Positions 34,980-47,400 of a DNA stretch of 64,000 nucleotides are shown here, piece by piece. Source of the stretch: Symsagittifera roscoffensis (lineage: Eukaryota > Xenacoelomorpha > Acoela > Convolutidae); assembly GCF_963678635.1 (NCBI RefSeq), contig NW_026971645.1, forward strand, positions 62,001-126,000. Reading direction: 5' to 3'. Each line of letters begins with the position of its first letter. Positions within the stretch are counted from its first letter, which is position 1. The notes beneath the pieces are model-generated. The model was given only the letters and a program-made list of their open reading frames with translations. It was not told where the DNA came from and searched no databases. Both the position numbers and the translations under genes were made by a program.

Positions 34980-37900
34980 GTGACCACCGCGATTAATTTT
35001 TCGACCATGCATGGACCAATTTTTCAACCGGCGCGACTAATGTTTTGGCCATCGGAAACTAATGTTTCGGTTGCTGTCGCTAATTTTTCGACCAAGCGGC
35101 GACCATGGAGTTTTCATTTTTAAGATAAAAAAAATGACCGCCGCAAGTAATTTTTCGATCATGCATTGACCAATTTTTCAACCAGCGCGAATAATTTTTT
35201 TACAAGGCTGCGACTAATTTTTTGACTGCTGCAACTAATTTTTTTGACCATGCGACGACGATGGAGTTTTCGTTTTTTAGGATTAAAAAAATTGAACGCC
35301 GCAAGTAATTTTTCGATCATGCATTGACCAATTTTTCAACCGGCGCGACTAATTTTTGACCATGCTGCGACTAATTTTTTGACTGCTGCCACTAATTTTT
35401 CGACCATGCGACGACCATTGAATTTTAATTTTTGCGATTAGAAATTAATTGACCGCCGCGAATAATTTTTTTTGGGAACATTCATCGACCAGTTTTTCAA
35501 CTAGCTCGACTAATTTTTTGACCATGCTGCGACTAATTTTTTGACTGCTGCGACTAATTTTTCGACCATGCGACGACCATTGAATTTTCATTTTTTAGAT
35601 TAGAAAATAATTGACCGCCGCGAGTAATTTATTTTGGGAACATTCATCGACCAGTTTTTCAACTGGCTTGACTACTTTTTGACCATGCTGCGACTAATTT
35701 TTTGACTGCTGCGACTAATTTTTTGACCATGAGACGACCATTGAGTTTTCATTTTCTAGATCAGAAAATAATTGACCGCCGCTAGTAATTTATTTTGGGA
35801 ACAAGCATCGACCAGTTTTTCAACTGGCTCGACTATTTTTTTGACCATGCTGCGACTAATTTTTTGACTGCTGCCACTAATTTTTTGACCATGCGACGAA
35901 CATCGAGTTTTCATTTTTTACATTAGAAAATAATTGACCGCCGCGAGTAAGTTATTCTGAGAACATGCATCGACCAGTTTTTCAACTGGCTCGACTATTT
36001 TTTTGACCACGCTGCGACTAATTTTTTGACTCCTGCCACTAATTTTTCGACCGTGCGACGACCATTGAGTTTTCTTTTTTAGATTAGAAAACAATTGACC
36101 GCCGCGAGTAAGGTAATCTGAGAACATGCATCGACCAGTTTTTCAACTGGCTCGACTATTTTTTTGACAATGCCGCGACTAAATTTTTGACTGCAGCCAC
36201 TAATTTTTTGACCATGCGACGACCATTGAGTTAAATTTTTTTTTTTTGGATTAGAAAATAATTGAACGCCGCGAGTAATTTGTTCTGGGAACATGCATCG
36301 ACCAGTTTTTCAACTGGCTCGACTAATTTTTTGACCATGCTGCGACTAATTTTTTGACTGCTGCCACTAATTTTTTGACCGTGCGAGGACCATTGAGTTT
36401 TCATTTTTTAGATTAGAAAATAATTGACCGCCGCTAGTTATTTATTTTGGGAACAAGCATTGACCCGTTTTTCAACTGGCTCGACTATTTTTTTGACCAT
36501 GCTGCGACTAATTTTTCTAATGCTGCGACTAATTTTTCGACCGTGCGACGACCATTGAGTTTATATTTTTTAGATTAGAAAATAATTGACCGCCACTAGT
36601 AATTTATTTTGGGAACAAGCATCGACCCGTTTTTCAACTGGCTCGACTATTTTTTTGACCATGCTGCGACTATTTTTTGACTGCTGCCACTAATTTTTCG
36701 ACCATGCGATGACCATTGAGTTTTCATTTTTTAGATTAGAAACTAATTGACCGCCGCTAGTAATTTATTTTGGGAACATGCATCGACCAGTTTTTCAACT
36801 GGCTCGACTAATTATTGACCATGCTGCGTCTATTTTTTGACGGCTACCACTAATTTTTCGACCATGCGACGACCATTGAGTTAAGTTTTCATTTTTTAGA
36901 TTAGAAAATAATTGACCGCCGCGAGTAATGTATTCAGGGAACATGCATCGACCAGTTTTTCAACTGGCTCGACTAATTTGTTGACCATGCTGCGACTATT
37001 TTTTGACTGCTGTCACTAATTTTTCGACCATGCGATGACCATTGAGTTTTCATTTTTTAGATTAGAAAATAATTGAACGCCGCGAGTAATTTATTTTGGG
37101 AACATTCATCGACCAGTTTTTCAACTGGCTTGACTACTTTTTGACCATGCTGCGACTAATTTTTTGACTGCTGCGACTAATTTTTTGACCATGCGACGAC
37201 CATTGAGTTTTCATTTTTTAGATTAGAAAATAATTGACCGCCGCTAGTATTTTATTTCGGGAACAAGCATTGACCAGTTTTTCAACTGGCTCGACTAATT
37301 TTTTGACCATGCTGCGACTAATTTTTTGACGGCTGCCACTAATTTTTTGACCATGCGACGACCATTGAATTAAGTTTTCATTTTATAGATTGGAAAATAA
37401 TTGACCGCCGCGAGTAATGTATCCAGGGAACATGCATCGACCAGTTTTTCAACTGGCTCGACTAATTTTTTGACCATGCTGCGACTAATTTTTTGACGGC
37501 TGCCACTAATTTTTTGACCATGCGACGACCATTAAGTTAAGTTTTCATTTTTTAGATTACAAAAATTGTTGACCGCCGCTAGTAATTTATTTTGGGAACA
37601 TGCATCGACCCATTTTTCAACTGGCTCGACTATTTTTTTGACCCTGCTGCGACTAATTTTTTGACTGCTGCGACTAATTTTTTGACCATGCGACGACCAT
37701 TGAGTTTTCATTTTTTAGATTAGAAAATAATTGACCGCCGCTAGTATTTTATTTTGGGAACAAGCATTGACCAGTTTTTCAACTGGCTCGACTAATTTTT
37801 TGACCAGGCTGCGACTAATTTTTTGACGGCTGCCACTAATTTTTTGACCATGCGACGACCATTAAGTTAAGTTTTCATTTTTTAGATTAAAAAATAGTTG

Positions 37901-40900
37901 ACCGCCGCTAGTAATTTATTTTGGGAACATGCATCGACCCATTTTTCAACTGGCTCGACTATTTTTTTGACCCTGCTGCGACTAATTTTTTGACTGCTGC
38001 GACTAATTTTTCGACCGTGCGACGACCATTGAGTTTTCATTTTTTAGATTAGAAAATAATTGACCGCCACTAGTAATTTATTTTGGGAACAAGCATCGAC
38101 CCGTTTTTCAACTGGCTCGACTATTTTTTTGAACATGCTGCGACTAATTTTTTGACTGCTGCCACTAATTTTTTGACCATGCGACGATCATTGAGTCTTC
38201 ATTTTTTAGATGAGAAAATAATTGACAGCCGCGAGTAATTTATTTTGGGAACATGCATCGACCAGTTTTTCAACTGGCTGGACTAAACTTTTGACCATGC
38301 TTCGACAATTTTTTTGCCCCTAATTTTTCGCCCAGGCAGTGACCATGAAGTTTTCATTTTTTAAAATTAATAAAAAATGAACGCCGCAAGTAATTTTTCG
38401 ATCATGCATTGACCAAATTTTCAACCGGCGCGACTAATTTTTGAACATGCTGCGACTAATTTTTTGACTGCTGCCACTAATTTTTCGACCATGCGACGAC
38501 CATTGGGTTTTCATTTTTTAGATTAGAAATTAATTGACCGCTGCGAGTGATTTTTTTTGGGAACATAAATCGACCAGTTTTTCAACTGGCTCGACTAATT
38601 TTTCGACCATGCTGCGACTAATTTTTTGACTGCTGCCACTAATTTTTCGACCATGCGACGACCATTGGGTTTTCATTTTTTAGATTAGAAATTAATTGAC
38701 CGCTGCGAGTGATTTTTTTTGGGAACATTCATCCACCAGGTTTTCAACTGGCTCGACTAATTTTTTGACTGCTGCGACTAATTTTTCGACCATGCGACGA
38801 TCATTGATCTTCATTTTTTAGATAAGAAAATAATTGACAGCCGCGAGTAATTTATTTTGGGAACATGCATCGACCAGTTTTTCAACTGGTTGGACTAAAC
38901 TTTTGACCATGCAGCGACTAATTTTTTGTCTGCTGTGACTATTTTTTTGACCATGCGACGACCATTGAGTTTTCATTTTTTAGGTTAGAAAATAATTGAC
39001 CGCCGCGAGTAAGTTTTTCTGAGAACATGCATCGACCAGTTTTTCAACTGGCTCGACTAGTTTTTTGACCATGCTGCGACTATTTTTTTGACTGCTGCCA
39101 CTAATTTTTCGACCATGCGATGACCATTGAGTTTTCATTTTTTAGATTAGAAACTAATTGACCGCCGCTAGTATTTAATTTTGGGAACATGCATCGACCA
39201 GTTTTTCAACTGGCTCGACTAGTTTTTTGACCATGCTGCGCCTATTTTTTGACTGCTGCCACTAATTTTTCGACCATGCGAAACCATTGAGTTAAGTTTT
39301 TATTTTTTCGATTAGAAAATAATTGAACGCCGCGAGTAATTTATTCTGGGAACATGCATCGACCATTTTTTCAACTGGCTCGACTAATTTTTTGACCATG
39401 CTGCGACTCATTTTTTGACTGCTGCCACTAATTTTTCGACCATGCGACGACCATTGAGTTTTCAGTTTTTAGATTAGAAAATAATGAACCGCCGCTAGTA
39501 ATTTTTTCTGGGAACATGCATCGACCAGTTTTTCAACTGGCTGGACTAAACTTTTGACCATGCTTTGACAATTTTTTTGTTGCTGCCCCTAATTTTCCGC
39601 CCAGGTAGTGACCATGAAGTTTTCATTTTTTAAAATTATTAAAAAATGAACGCCGCAAGTAATTTTTCGATCATGCATTGACCAAATTTTCAACCGGCGC
39701 GACTAATTTTTGAACATGCTGCGACTAAGTTTTTGATTGCTGCCACTAATTTTTCGACCATGCGACGACCATTGAGTTTTCATTTTTTAGATTGGAAAAT
39801 TATTGACCGCCGCGAGTAATTTATTTTGGGAACATAAATCGACCAGTTTTTCAACTGGCTCGACTAAGTTTTTGACCATGCTGCGACTAATTTTTTGACT
39901 GCTGCCACTAATTTTTCGACCATGCGACGACCATTGAGTTTTCATTTTTTAGATTAGAAATTAATTGACCGCCGCGAGTGATTTTTTTTGGGAACATTCA
40001 TCGACCAGTTTTTCAACTGGCTCGACTAATTTTTTGACTGCTGCGACTAATTTTTCGACCATGCGACGATCATTGATCTTCATTTTTTAGATAAGAAAAT
40101 AATTGACAGCCGCGAGTAATTTATTTTGGGAACATGCATCGACCAGTTTTTCAACTGGCTGGACTAAACTTTTGACCATGCTGCGACTAATTTTTTGTCT
40201 GCTGCGACTATTTTTTTGACCATGCGACGACCATTGAGTTTTCATTTTTTAGATTAGAAAATAATTGACCGCCGCGAGTAAGTTTTTCTGAGAACATGCA
40301 TCGACCAGTTTTTCAACTGGCTCGACTAGTTTTTTGACCATGCTGCGTTTATTTTTTTGACTGCTGCCACTAATTTTTCGACCATGCGATGACCATTGAG
40401 TTTTCATTTTTTAGATTAGAAACTAATTGACCGCCGCTAGTATTTAATTTTGGGAACATGCATCGACCAGTTTTTCAACTGGCTCGACTAGTTTTTTGAC
40501 CATGCTGCGCCTATTTTTTGACTGCTGCCACTAATTTTTCGACCATGCGAAACCATTGAGTTAAGTTTTTATTTTTTCGATTAGAAAATAATTGAACGCC
40601 GCGAGTAATTTATTCTGGGAACATGCATCGACCATTATTTCAACTGGCTCGACTAATTTTTTGACCATGCTGCGACTCATTTTTTGACTGCTGCCACTAA
40701 TTTTTCGACCATGCGACGACCATTGAGTTTTGAGTTTTTAGATTAGAAAATAATGAACCGCCGCTAGTAATTTATTCTGGGACCATGCATCGACCATTTT
40801 TTCAACTGGTTCGGCTAATGTTTTGACCATGCTGAGACTCATTTTTTGACTGCTGCCACTAATTTTTCGACCATGCGACGACCATTGAGTTTTCAGTTTA

Positions 40901-42950
40901 TAGATTAGAAAATAATTGACCGCCGCTAGTAATTTATTTTGGGAACATGCATCGACCAGTTTTTCAACTGGCTCGACTAGTTTTTTGACCATGCTGCGAC
41001 TAATTTTTTGACTGCTGCCACTAATTTTTCGACCATGCGACGAACATTGAGTTTTCATTTTTTAGATTAGAAAATAATTGACCGCCGCGAGTAAGTTTTT
41101 CTGAGAACATGCATCAACCAGTTTTTCAACTGGCTCGACTTATTTTTTGACCATGCTGCGACTATTTATTTGACTGCTGCCACTAATTTTTCGACCATGC
41201 GATGACCATTGAGTTTTCATTTTTTAGATTAGAAACTAATTGACCGCCGCTAGTATTTTATTTTGGGAACATGCATCGACCAGTTTTTCAAATGGCTCGA
41301 CTATTTTTTTGACCATGCTGCGACTAATTTTTTGACTGCTGCCACTAATTTTTCGACCATGCGACGAACATTGAGTTTTCATTTTTTAGATTAGAAAATA
41401 ATTGACCGCCGCGAGTAAGTTTTTCTGAGAACATGCATCAACCAGTTTTTCAACTGGCTCGACTTATTTTTTGACCATGCTGCGCCTATTTTTTGACTGC
41501 TGCCACTAATTTTTCGACCATGCGACGACCATTGAGTTAGGTTTTTCTTTTTTCGATTAGAAAATAATTGAACGCCGCGAGTAATTTATTCTGGGAACAT
41601 GCATCGACCATTTTTTCAACTGGCTCGACTAATTTTTTGACCATGCTGCGACTCATTTTTTGACTGCTGCCACTAATTTTTCGACCATGCGACGACCATT
41701 AGGTTTTCAGTTTTTAGATTAGAAAATAATGAACCGCCGCTAGTAATTTATTCTGGGAACATGCATCGACCATTTTTTCAACTGGCTCGACTAATTTTTT
41801 GACCATGCTGCGACTCAGTTTTTGACTGCTGCCACTAATTTTTCGACCATGCGATGACCATTGAGTTTTCAGTTTTTAGATTAGAAAATATATGACCGCC
41901 GCTAGTAATTTATTTTGGAAACATGCATCGACCCGTTTTTCAACTGGCTCCACTATTTTTTTGACCATGCTGCGACTATTTTTTTGACTGCTGCCACTAG
42001 TTTTTTGACCATGCGACGACCATTGAGTTAAGTTTTCGTTTTTTAGATTAGAAAATAATTGACCGCCGCGAGTAATTTTTTCTGGGAACATGCATCGATC
42101 AGTTTTTCAACTGGCTCGACTAATTTTTTGACCATGCTGCGACTAATTTTTTGACTGCTGCCACTAATTTTTCGACCATGCGATGACCATTGAGTTTTCA
42201 TTTTTTAGATTAGAAAATAATTGACCGCCGCTAGTAATTTATTTTGGGAACATGCATCGACCCGTTTTTCAACTGGCTCGACTATTTTTTTGACCATGCT
42301 GCGACTAATTTTTTGACTGCTGCCACTAATTTTTCGACCGTGCGACGACCATTGAGTTTTCACTTTTTAGATTAGAAAATAATTGACCGCCGCTAGTAAT
42401 ATTTGGGAACAAGCATCGACCCGTTTTTCAACTGGCTCGACTATTTTTTTGACCATGCTGCGACTAATTTTTTGACTGCTGCCACTAATTTTTCGACCAT
42501 GCGACGACCATTGAGTTAAGTTTTCATTTTTTGGATTAGAAAATAATTGACCGCCGCGAGTAATTTATTCTGGGAACATGCATCGACCAATTTTTCAACT
42601 GGCTCGACTAATTTTTGGACCATGCTGCGACTAAGTTTTTGACTGCTGCCACTAATTTTTTGACCATGCGACGACCATTGAGTTTTCATTTTTTAGATTA
42701 GAAAATAATTGACCGCCGCTAGTAATTTATTTTGGGAACATGCATCGACCCGTTTTTCAACTGGCTCGACTATTTTTTTGACCATGCTGCGACTAATTTT
42801 TTGACTGCTGCCACTAATTTTTCGACCTTGCGACGACCATTGAGTTTTCATTTTTTAGATTAGAAAATAATTGATCGCCGCGAGTAATTTATTTTGGGAA
42901 CATGCATCGACCAGTTTTTTAACTGGCTCGACTAATTTTTTGACCGTGCT
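34980..42950. repeat. ~162 bp satellite array, about 49 monomers
   Basis: The anchor CCAGTTTTTCAACTGGCTCG occurs at 35489, 35651, 35812, 35974 and 36135, giving a period of 161-162 bp, and is still 162 bp near 42099-42261. A monomer reads: CCAGTTTTTCAACTGG palindrome, GCTCGACTA, several ~24 bp sub-repeats of GCGACTAATTTTTTGACCATG type, CGACCATTGAGTTTTC, ATTTTTTAGATTAGAAAATAATTGACCGCC, TAATTTATTTTGGGAACATG. The first 500 bp (34980-35460) are the most diverged (CAATTTTTCAACCGGCGCG), consistent with an array edge. GC and word content differ from array B; the two are unrelated. Confidence 0.96.
38281..40804. repeat. Higher-order repeat in satellite, period 1262 bp
   Basis: A distinctive variant run beginning GACTAAACTTTTGACCATGC, including CGCCCAGG and AAAATGAACGCCGCAAG, is at 38281 and again at 39543. 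The later landmark GATCTTCATTTTTTAGATAAG recurs at about 38807 and 40075. Both give an offset near 1262 bp, so a block of about eight monomers (one or two shortened) was duplicated as a whole. Confidence 0.88.
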
Positions 42951-42974
42951 GCGACTATATCAGCACGGTCAAAA
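42938..42974. repeat. 14 bp inverted repeat at the satellite's right end
   Basis: TTTTGACCGTGCTG (42938-42951) and CAGCACGGTCAAAA (42961-42974) are perfect reverse complements separated by nine bases. The left arm plus loop is then repeated once more (42981-43003). The satellite ends immediately after. Confidence 0.92.
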
Positions 42975-43024
42975 TTTTTTGACCGTGCTGCGACTATATC
43001 AGCACTATAGCAGCTTTTTTTATA

Positions 43025-43550
43025 TATCGATCAATAAGTAATTTCCACCACCTATTTTTTTGGTATTTCGTATTTTTAATTCAATAAACTTGAAAAATTG
43101 AAGGTTTGTACAAACTACTGCAAGTTTGAAGTTTGAGACAGCAATGAGTTTTTTTGTCGAATGTTTGTTTGTGTATGCTGTTAAAATTTTGTAATATTAA
43201 AATTATACGGCTTATAAAATCAATTTTACGTCTCTTTTTATTGCAGTTTAATTAAAAATGAATGAAAACTTACTGCATAAATAGTTTTGAAATTGAATAA
43301 TTTTGTAGTCTGTTTTTTCGCTTCAGACATTTGGTTTTTCGTCTTTGTTGTGACCAGACTTCGGCTTTAGTTTTAGCTTGATTTGATTAAACCTATTGAG
43401 ACAGGGAAACAAGCTAAAATCATTTCCGATTTGGTTGAACATTTTTTTTTCACTAATCTAATTTGTCTAAGCTAGGATTGGTTTTTCTAAGTCTAAACGA
43501 GTAAAGATCTGCTGGCGGCTTGTTTGGTTGCACCAGATGACTTTAGGACC
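43025..43550. other. No gene seen
   Basis: AT-rich single-copy-looking DNA between the satellite and the diverged E copy. No open frame, splice pair or repeat that I can support. Confidence 0.5.
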
Positions 43551-43605
43551 GGGTTGACTTTCTCATTGAGTAATTTCGGATAAAGTACACCGTCTGTTCG
43601 TCACG

Positions 43606-43758
43606 CTATCCTATTTTCGGTCGGATAAATTCGTGCATTTTCTTAGTCTAATACCGATCCTAATATTTTTCTTATTTTTCCTAGTTTCAATAGATCTAGT
43701 ATATACTGGTGTTCTTGCGACGTTAGAAGAGAGTAAGAGCAACTGTTTTCAAATTTAA
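43606..43758 (+). pseudogene. Element E ORF-2, diverged copy lacking ATG
   Basis: The frame reads LSYFRSDKFVHFLSLIPILI and then a hydrophobic FFLFFLVSIDLVYTG, aligning without gaps to the N-terminal half of the 6881-6651 ORF. The triplet in the start position is ACG (43603-43605), so it has lost its start codon. After DLVYTG the tail no longer matches and a TAA follows at 43756-43758. The hydrophobic character is kept although most residues in that run differ. Confidence 0.4.
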
Positions 43759-43772
43759 ACTTATTCTTCTCT

Positions 43773-43798
43773 GGCTGAAACTATACATAGTTTCAGCC
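43773..43798. repeat. Perfect 11 bp hairpin in element E copy
   Basis: GGCTGAAACTA and TAGTTTCAGCC pair perfectly around a TACA loop. The corresponding site at 49678-49705 also forms a perfect hairpin with a different loop and one changed base pair. Confidence 0.88.
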
Positions 43799-44265
43799 TC
43801 CAAATTATTGTAAGTTTTAGTCATGGATGATGATTGGTTATTTCTAAATATTTTACAGTGATATTTATCAACACATAATTGGATATGTAAGACTTGTTTT
43901 GAACCGGTTCCCAAGTGCTCAATCTGAAATCTTCGGCAGAATTAAAGTCACAACGAACATTTACAAAAAACCACATTTAATTACCGGAGATATTTTGCAG
44001 GAAATATTATTTTAAAGGTTTATTTAATCACGAGGGATAATTAAATGCTCGAGAAAAATTATCCAAGAAAAATTCTTCGTTGGAATTGTAACATACAAAT
44101 TTGGCAATCTATAAGATCTTGAAATGGTTTTTTGCCTGAAACTGTAGATCTTGTAGGCGAAAATTTTATGAAACTGTCTTTTTTTCTCAATTTTTTATCT
44201 TTTTCTGCTTGAAAGTTTTGCTGCTCAGGTTTGCTGTTCAGGTAATGGGAAAAATTTAAACTTAC

Positions 44266-44413
44266 AATTCATTTTGGCCCGTATCCAGTCGAAAAGAGCA
44301 GTTTGTCCAATGAATGCTCGAATGGCGTCAATTTCTACTTTTGTTACATCTCCGAAATCATGCCTGCTGTCGTTATTTTTGCCTGTTATTTCCTTTAATT
44401 CTCCCAAGTTGTC
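44266..44413 (-). CDS. Exon 3 of the RNF213-like gene
   Basis: This 148 bp exon begins after an ATTTCAG acceptor (44420-44414) with GAC AAC TTG and ends in AATT before a perfect GTAAGT donor (44265-44260). Exon 2 ends at TTA (phase 0) before its own GTAAGT donor (45022-45017), so the reading frame continues without a break. It encodes DNLGELKEITGKNNDSRHDF, then a stretch ending LFDWIRAKMN. It leaves one base (phase 1) for the next exon. The nearest possible acceptor (GTTTCAG before 44135) would give only about 25 codons to a stop, so the true next exon is unknown. Confidence 0.62.
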
Positions 44414-47400
44414 CTGAAATTCGGGTCACAGAGGAGTCTTCATTATCTTCTCACATATAGTCAGAAAACATTTCAGAGATAGTTTTGGTTGATAGAATGA
44501 GCAGAAAAAAATTGTGCCGAAGTTAATCCGATTTTTAATTTATCTTTTCCGCTGTCCCATGAATGACAGGAAAACCTACCATTGTCTTACTCCTTTTGAA
44601 CCATTAATGTTTTTCCAAACAAAAATCATTTCTTAAGGCTCTATTTGCTATCGACTGAAATAGTAGCAAAGTTATGTGGCATGTTATGAGTCATGCGTCG
44701 AGGGCCGTCCCTGGCTAATTTCTGTTAAGAGCCGATCTAAAAATTTAGAATTTGTTTTCAACCAAAGCGACCACAGATTGCCAAGTGAAACAATTTTCCG
44801 ACTTCTATGAAAATTGAAAATGAATTTTGAGCGGCTAAAATTAACGGCATTCAAGTTTTGAGGAAACGTCCCAAAAAAACTGTTTGCAGGATTTTAAAAT
44901 AAATTTGGCCGCAAAATGCTTCCCCCTCCCTCAAATTAGTATTGAATGGGTCTTAAGGCATTCGTAAAGCATTTTATTGCAGTGGTAGATCAAAAACGAG
45001 GATGTATAAAGAAACTACTTACTAATTCAGAGAATGATTGCAATGCCATGGAATCATGTGGTATTTTCAACACTTCTTCCAAATCCAGCAGAGCCTGCAC
45101 GAAGTCTTTGTTTTTGTACAAACTGTCCAATGCCACAATTTGTTCTTTTCGTTCTCTTCGACTGATTGCTATTTGCTCTTTTTGTTTCTTATCAACCATG
45201 TTGCTGGCCAGAAATTCAAACATGAGGTCAATTTCTTCATTTTTCTCAAGTACTCGATAATCTTTGAACCTCTTGTGTGCTGCTTGTGCAGTGATGTTCC
45301 CGCTTGCTAGCGAATCTGCGACACTCAAGTACTCCTCTCGAATTGCAGGCATTACACTTCTGAGCAGTTGTTTGTACGTGCACAGTTTGTTTTCATCCTC
45401 GCTAAACCATTGCACTTTTTTGAAGGTCATATCGGTGAAAATTCTGCTCTTCAAAAAGATCGAGAACTTTTCCAGTTCCGTTACATCGGATGCTTCAAGA
45501 GAGAGAAAGTTTGAATTTAAACGAACAATTCCCTTCCCATCCATAGTTGCGAAGGTTGTCAGAGGCTTTTGTTGCCATCCTCTTACAGCGTCGTCTAGTT
45601 CCTCCGAGTCAATTTCGAGATTTTCGCTTTTTAATTTCGTTATGAGATCATTCAGTCTACATGTCTTCTCGAATCTCGATTCAACCACTGCAGCGATGTT
45701 TTTTGTTTTTTGCATTGCTCCATTCAACTTTCTTGCGTTAACGTTCGGAAGCAAGCTGCTGATCTTTTCAAAAGCTTTGAGATGAAGCATTATTTTGGTG
45801 TAAGTTGAGAAAGACACTTCTCCGCTATCAAGATGATTCAAAACAGTCTGGAAGCTTCTGACAACTAGTTCGAAATCATCCTGCGAGAGATGGCGATTTG
45901 CATTTGGAATGCGATTGGCTAAATGAATGAGCGGTATGAATGGTTTCCAGTCGACCATTCTGAAAACAACATCATCGGCGTGACTTGACTGGGATATTTT
46001 TGGGAAGTTCTCGCAAGCTAATTCTGTGAAGGTCATTGCAACCTTAGGCGACCACTTCGATATATCGTTTAAATCGAATTGATAACTGCTTGGGTTGTTG
46101 TAGTTTTCCAGGTAGTCACGAAAACTCTGGATAATCGCCTCGTCAAATAGTACCTGAACACCTGTAGGATTTAGGTGACTCGCTTTTTTGAAAATCTTAT
46201 CAAGATCGTTGTATAACAAGTGCAACTGTCTAACTGGATTTCTCTCACAAATTACTTGGAAAATAGCGTTTGCTAGTTTCTTTTCGACCACCTGGCGAGT
46301 GTAAGGGGTGAAAGCGCGTGGTTTCATGACATGCACCCAACCGGGCACCACATCATTTGCATTGAAGCTTCCCAAAGAGTGGGCTTTCCCAAGGTACAGT
46401 GCCAAAATATCAACTAATTTTTCCAATGAAAAGGACCGATCCAAGTTTTGACACTCAGCGACTCTCGTTTCAAACAGTTCTACGAAATCTAAAGTAATTG
46501 AGATGAATCGACTAAACCACATCGACTCTGCGATGTGGATTGCTTTACGAACTCCTAGCGTTTCTAGAATGTTTCCAATGCACACCAGGAGTTTAACGGC
46601 CATGTCAGCTGTGATGGTTGTCTTTGAGTTCGCACTCTCAAAAGCGTGTCTGAGGAGTCTTAGAACTCTTTCGCTGCGCAAGGATGACCAACTATCGTTA
46701 CTGGATGACACTGACGGCAGCGCGAGAAAGTACGAGTTGAGTACCTTGTCAGCTCTAATTTTCAAGCCACCGACGATTTCCAAGTCATCCCAGTTGCTTT
46801 TGAAGTAAATCATGAGAAGGCATCTTCTAGCGGCTGCACTTGTGTAGTAGCTGTGCAGTTGAGCAATCACATTCTTTCTTACCACCAAGCCAGCAGGTAA
46901 TGAAACATGTTTAGATTCATCGAAAACTGTTGTCCATTCGATTAGCACGGGATAATAATTACTGTTCTGTACTGGCTTTAAGCCGATCAACATCCAACAC
47001 GCCTCTTGGATGACAATTTTAGTTCGCTCCGAGTCCAAAAGGCGACTTCGGATTGCTTCTTTTTCGGTCTCTGCGGTAAACTTGGAAGACTTCAAAAATT
47101 GTTCATAAAACTCATTTGGGACACTTTCTAGGACTGCTCTGTTGGGATTACATGATTTGAGCAGAGTAAATATGGCTATGGTGGCCAGTTTATGCTCAAA
47201 CATGCTTTGTTGATCGTCATATGTCACTCTTCGTTGATTGCATAACTCTATGAAAATTTTCATAGCTTTGTGTGTTATAACAGCGTCGGAAACCAGGCGT
47301 AAATATTTTGATGAGCCAGAGTGAACAGTGATCTCAGATAGTGACCTTAAAATGGCGAAGCACAATCTGCTAAGCTCTTTCAGATCAATATCATTAGACA

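Larger units (their letters stand above)
43553..43910 (+). repeat. Diverged element E copy (ORF-2 part), plus strand
   Basis: Similarity to the E copies (reverse complement of 6940-6560) begins near TTGACTTTCTCATTGAG and continues through GTCTGTTCGTCACGCTATCC, the ORF-2 region, the CTGAAACTA hairpin and the ATGATTGGTTATTTC...TTTTACAGTG segment, fading near GAACCGGTTCCC. A codon-by-codon look shows that third positions changed most in the hydrophobic part. Confidence 0.72.

Noticed and set aside
34980-42950. CENP-B box in the satellite
   Set aside because: I found no match to the known TTCG...CGGG core; the monomer palindrome is unrelated.
44059-44135. Exon 4 of the RNF213-like gene after a GTTTCAG acceptor
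   Set aside because: It would add only about 25 codons and stop, which does not fit the family; kept only as a possibility.
44946-45785. Plus-strand ORFs opposite the RNF213-like exon
   Set aside because: They are antisense to a long, phase-consistent exon and have no independent support.
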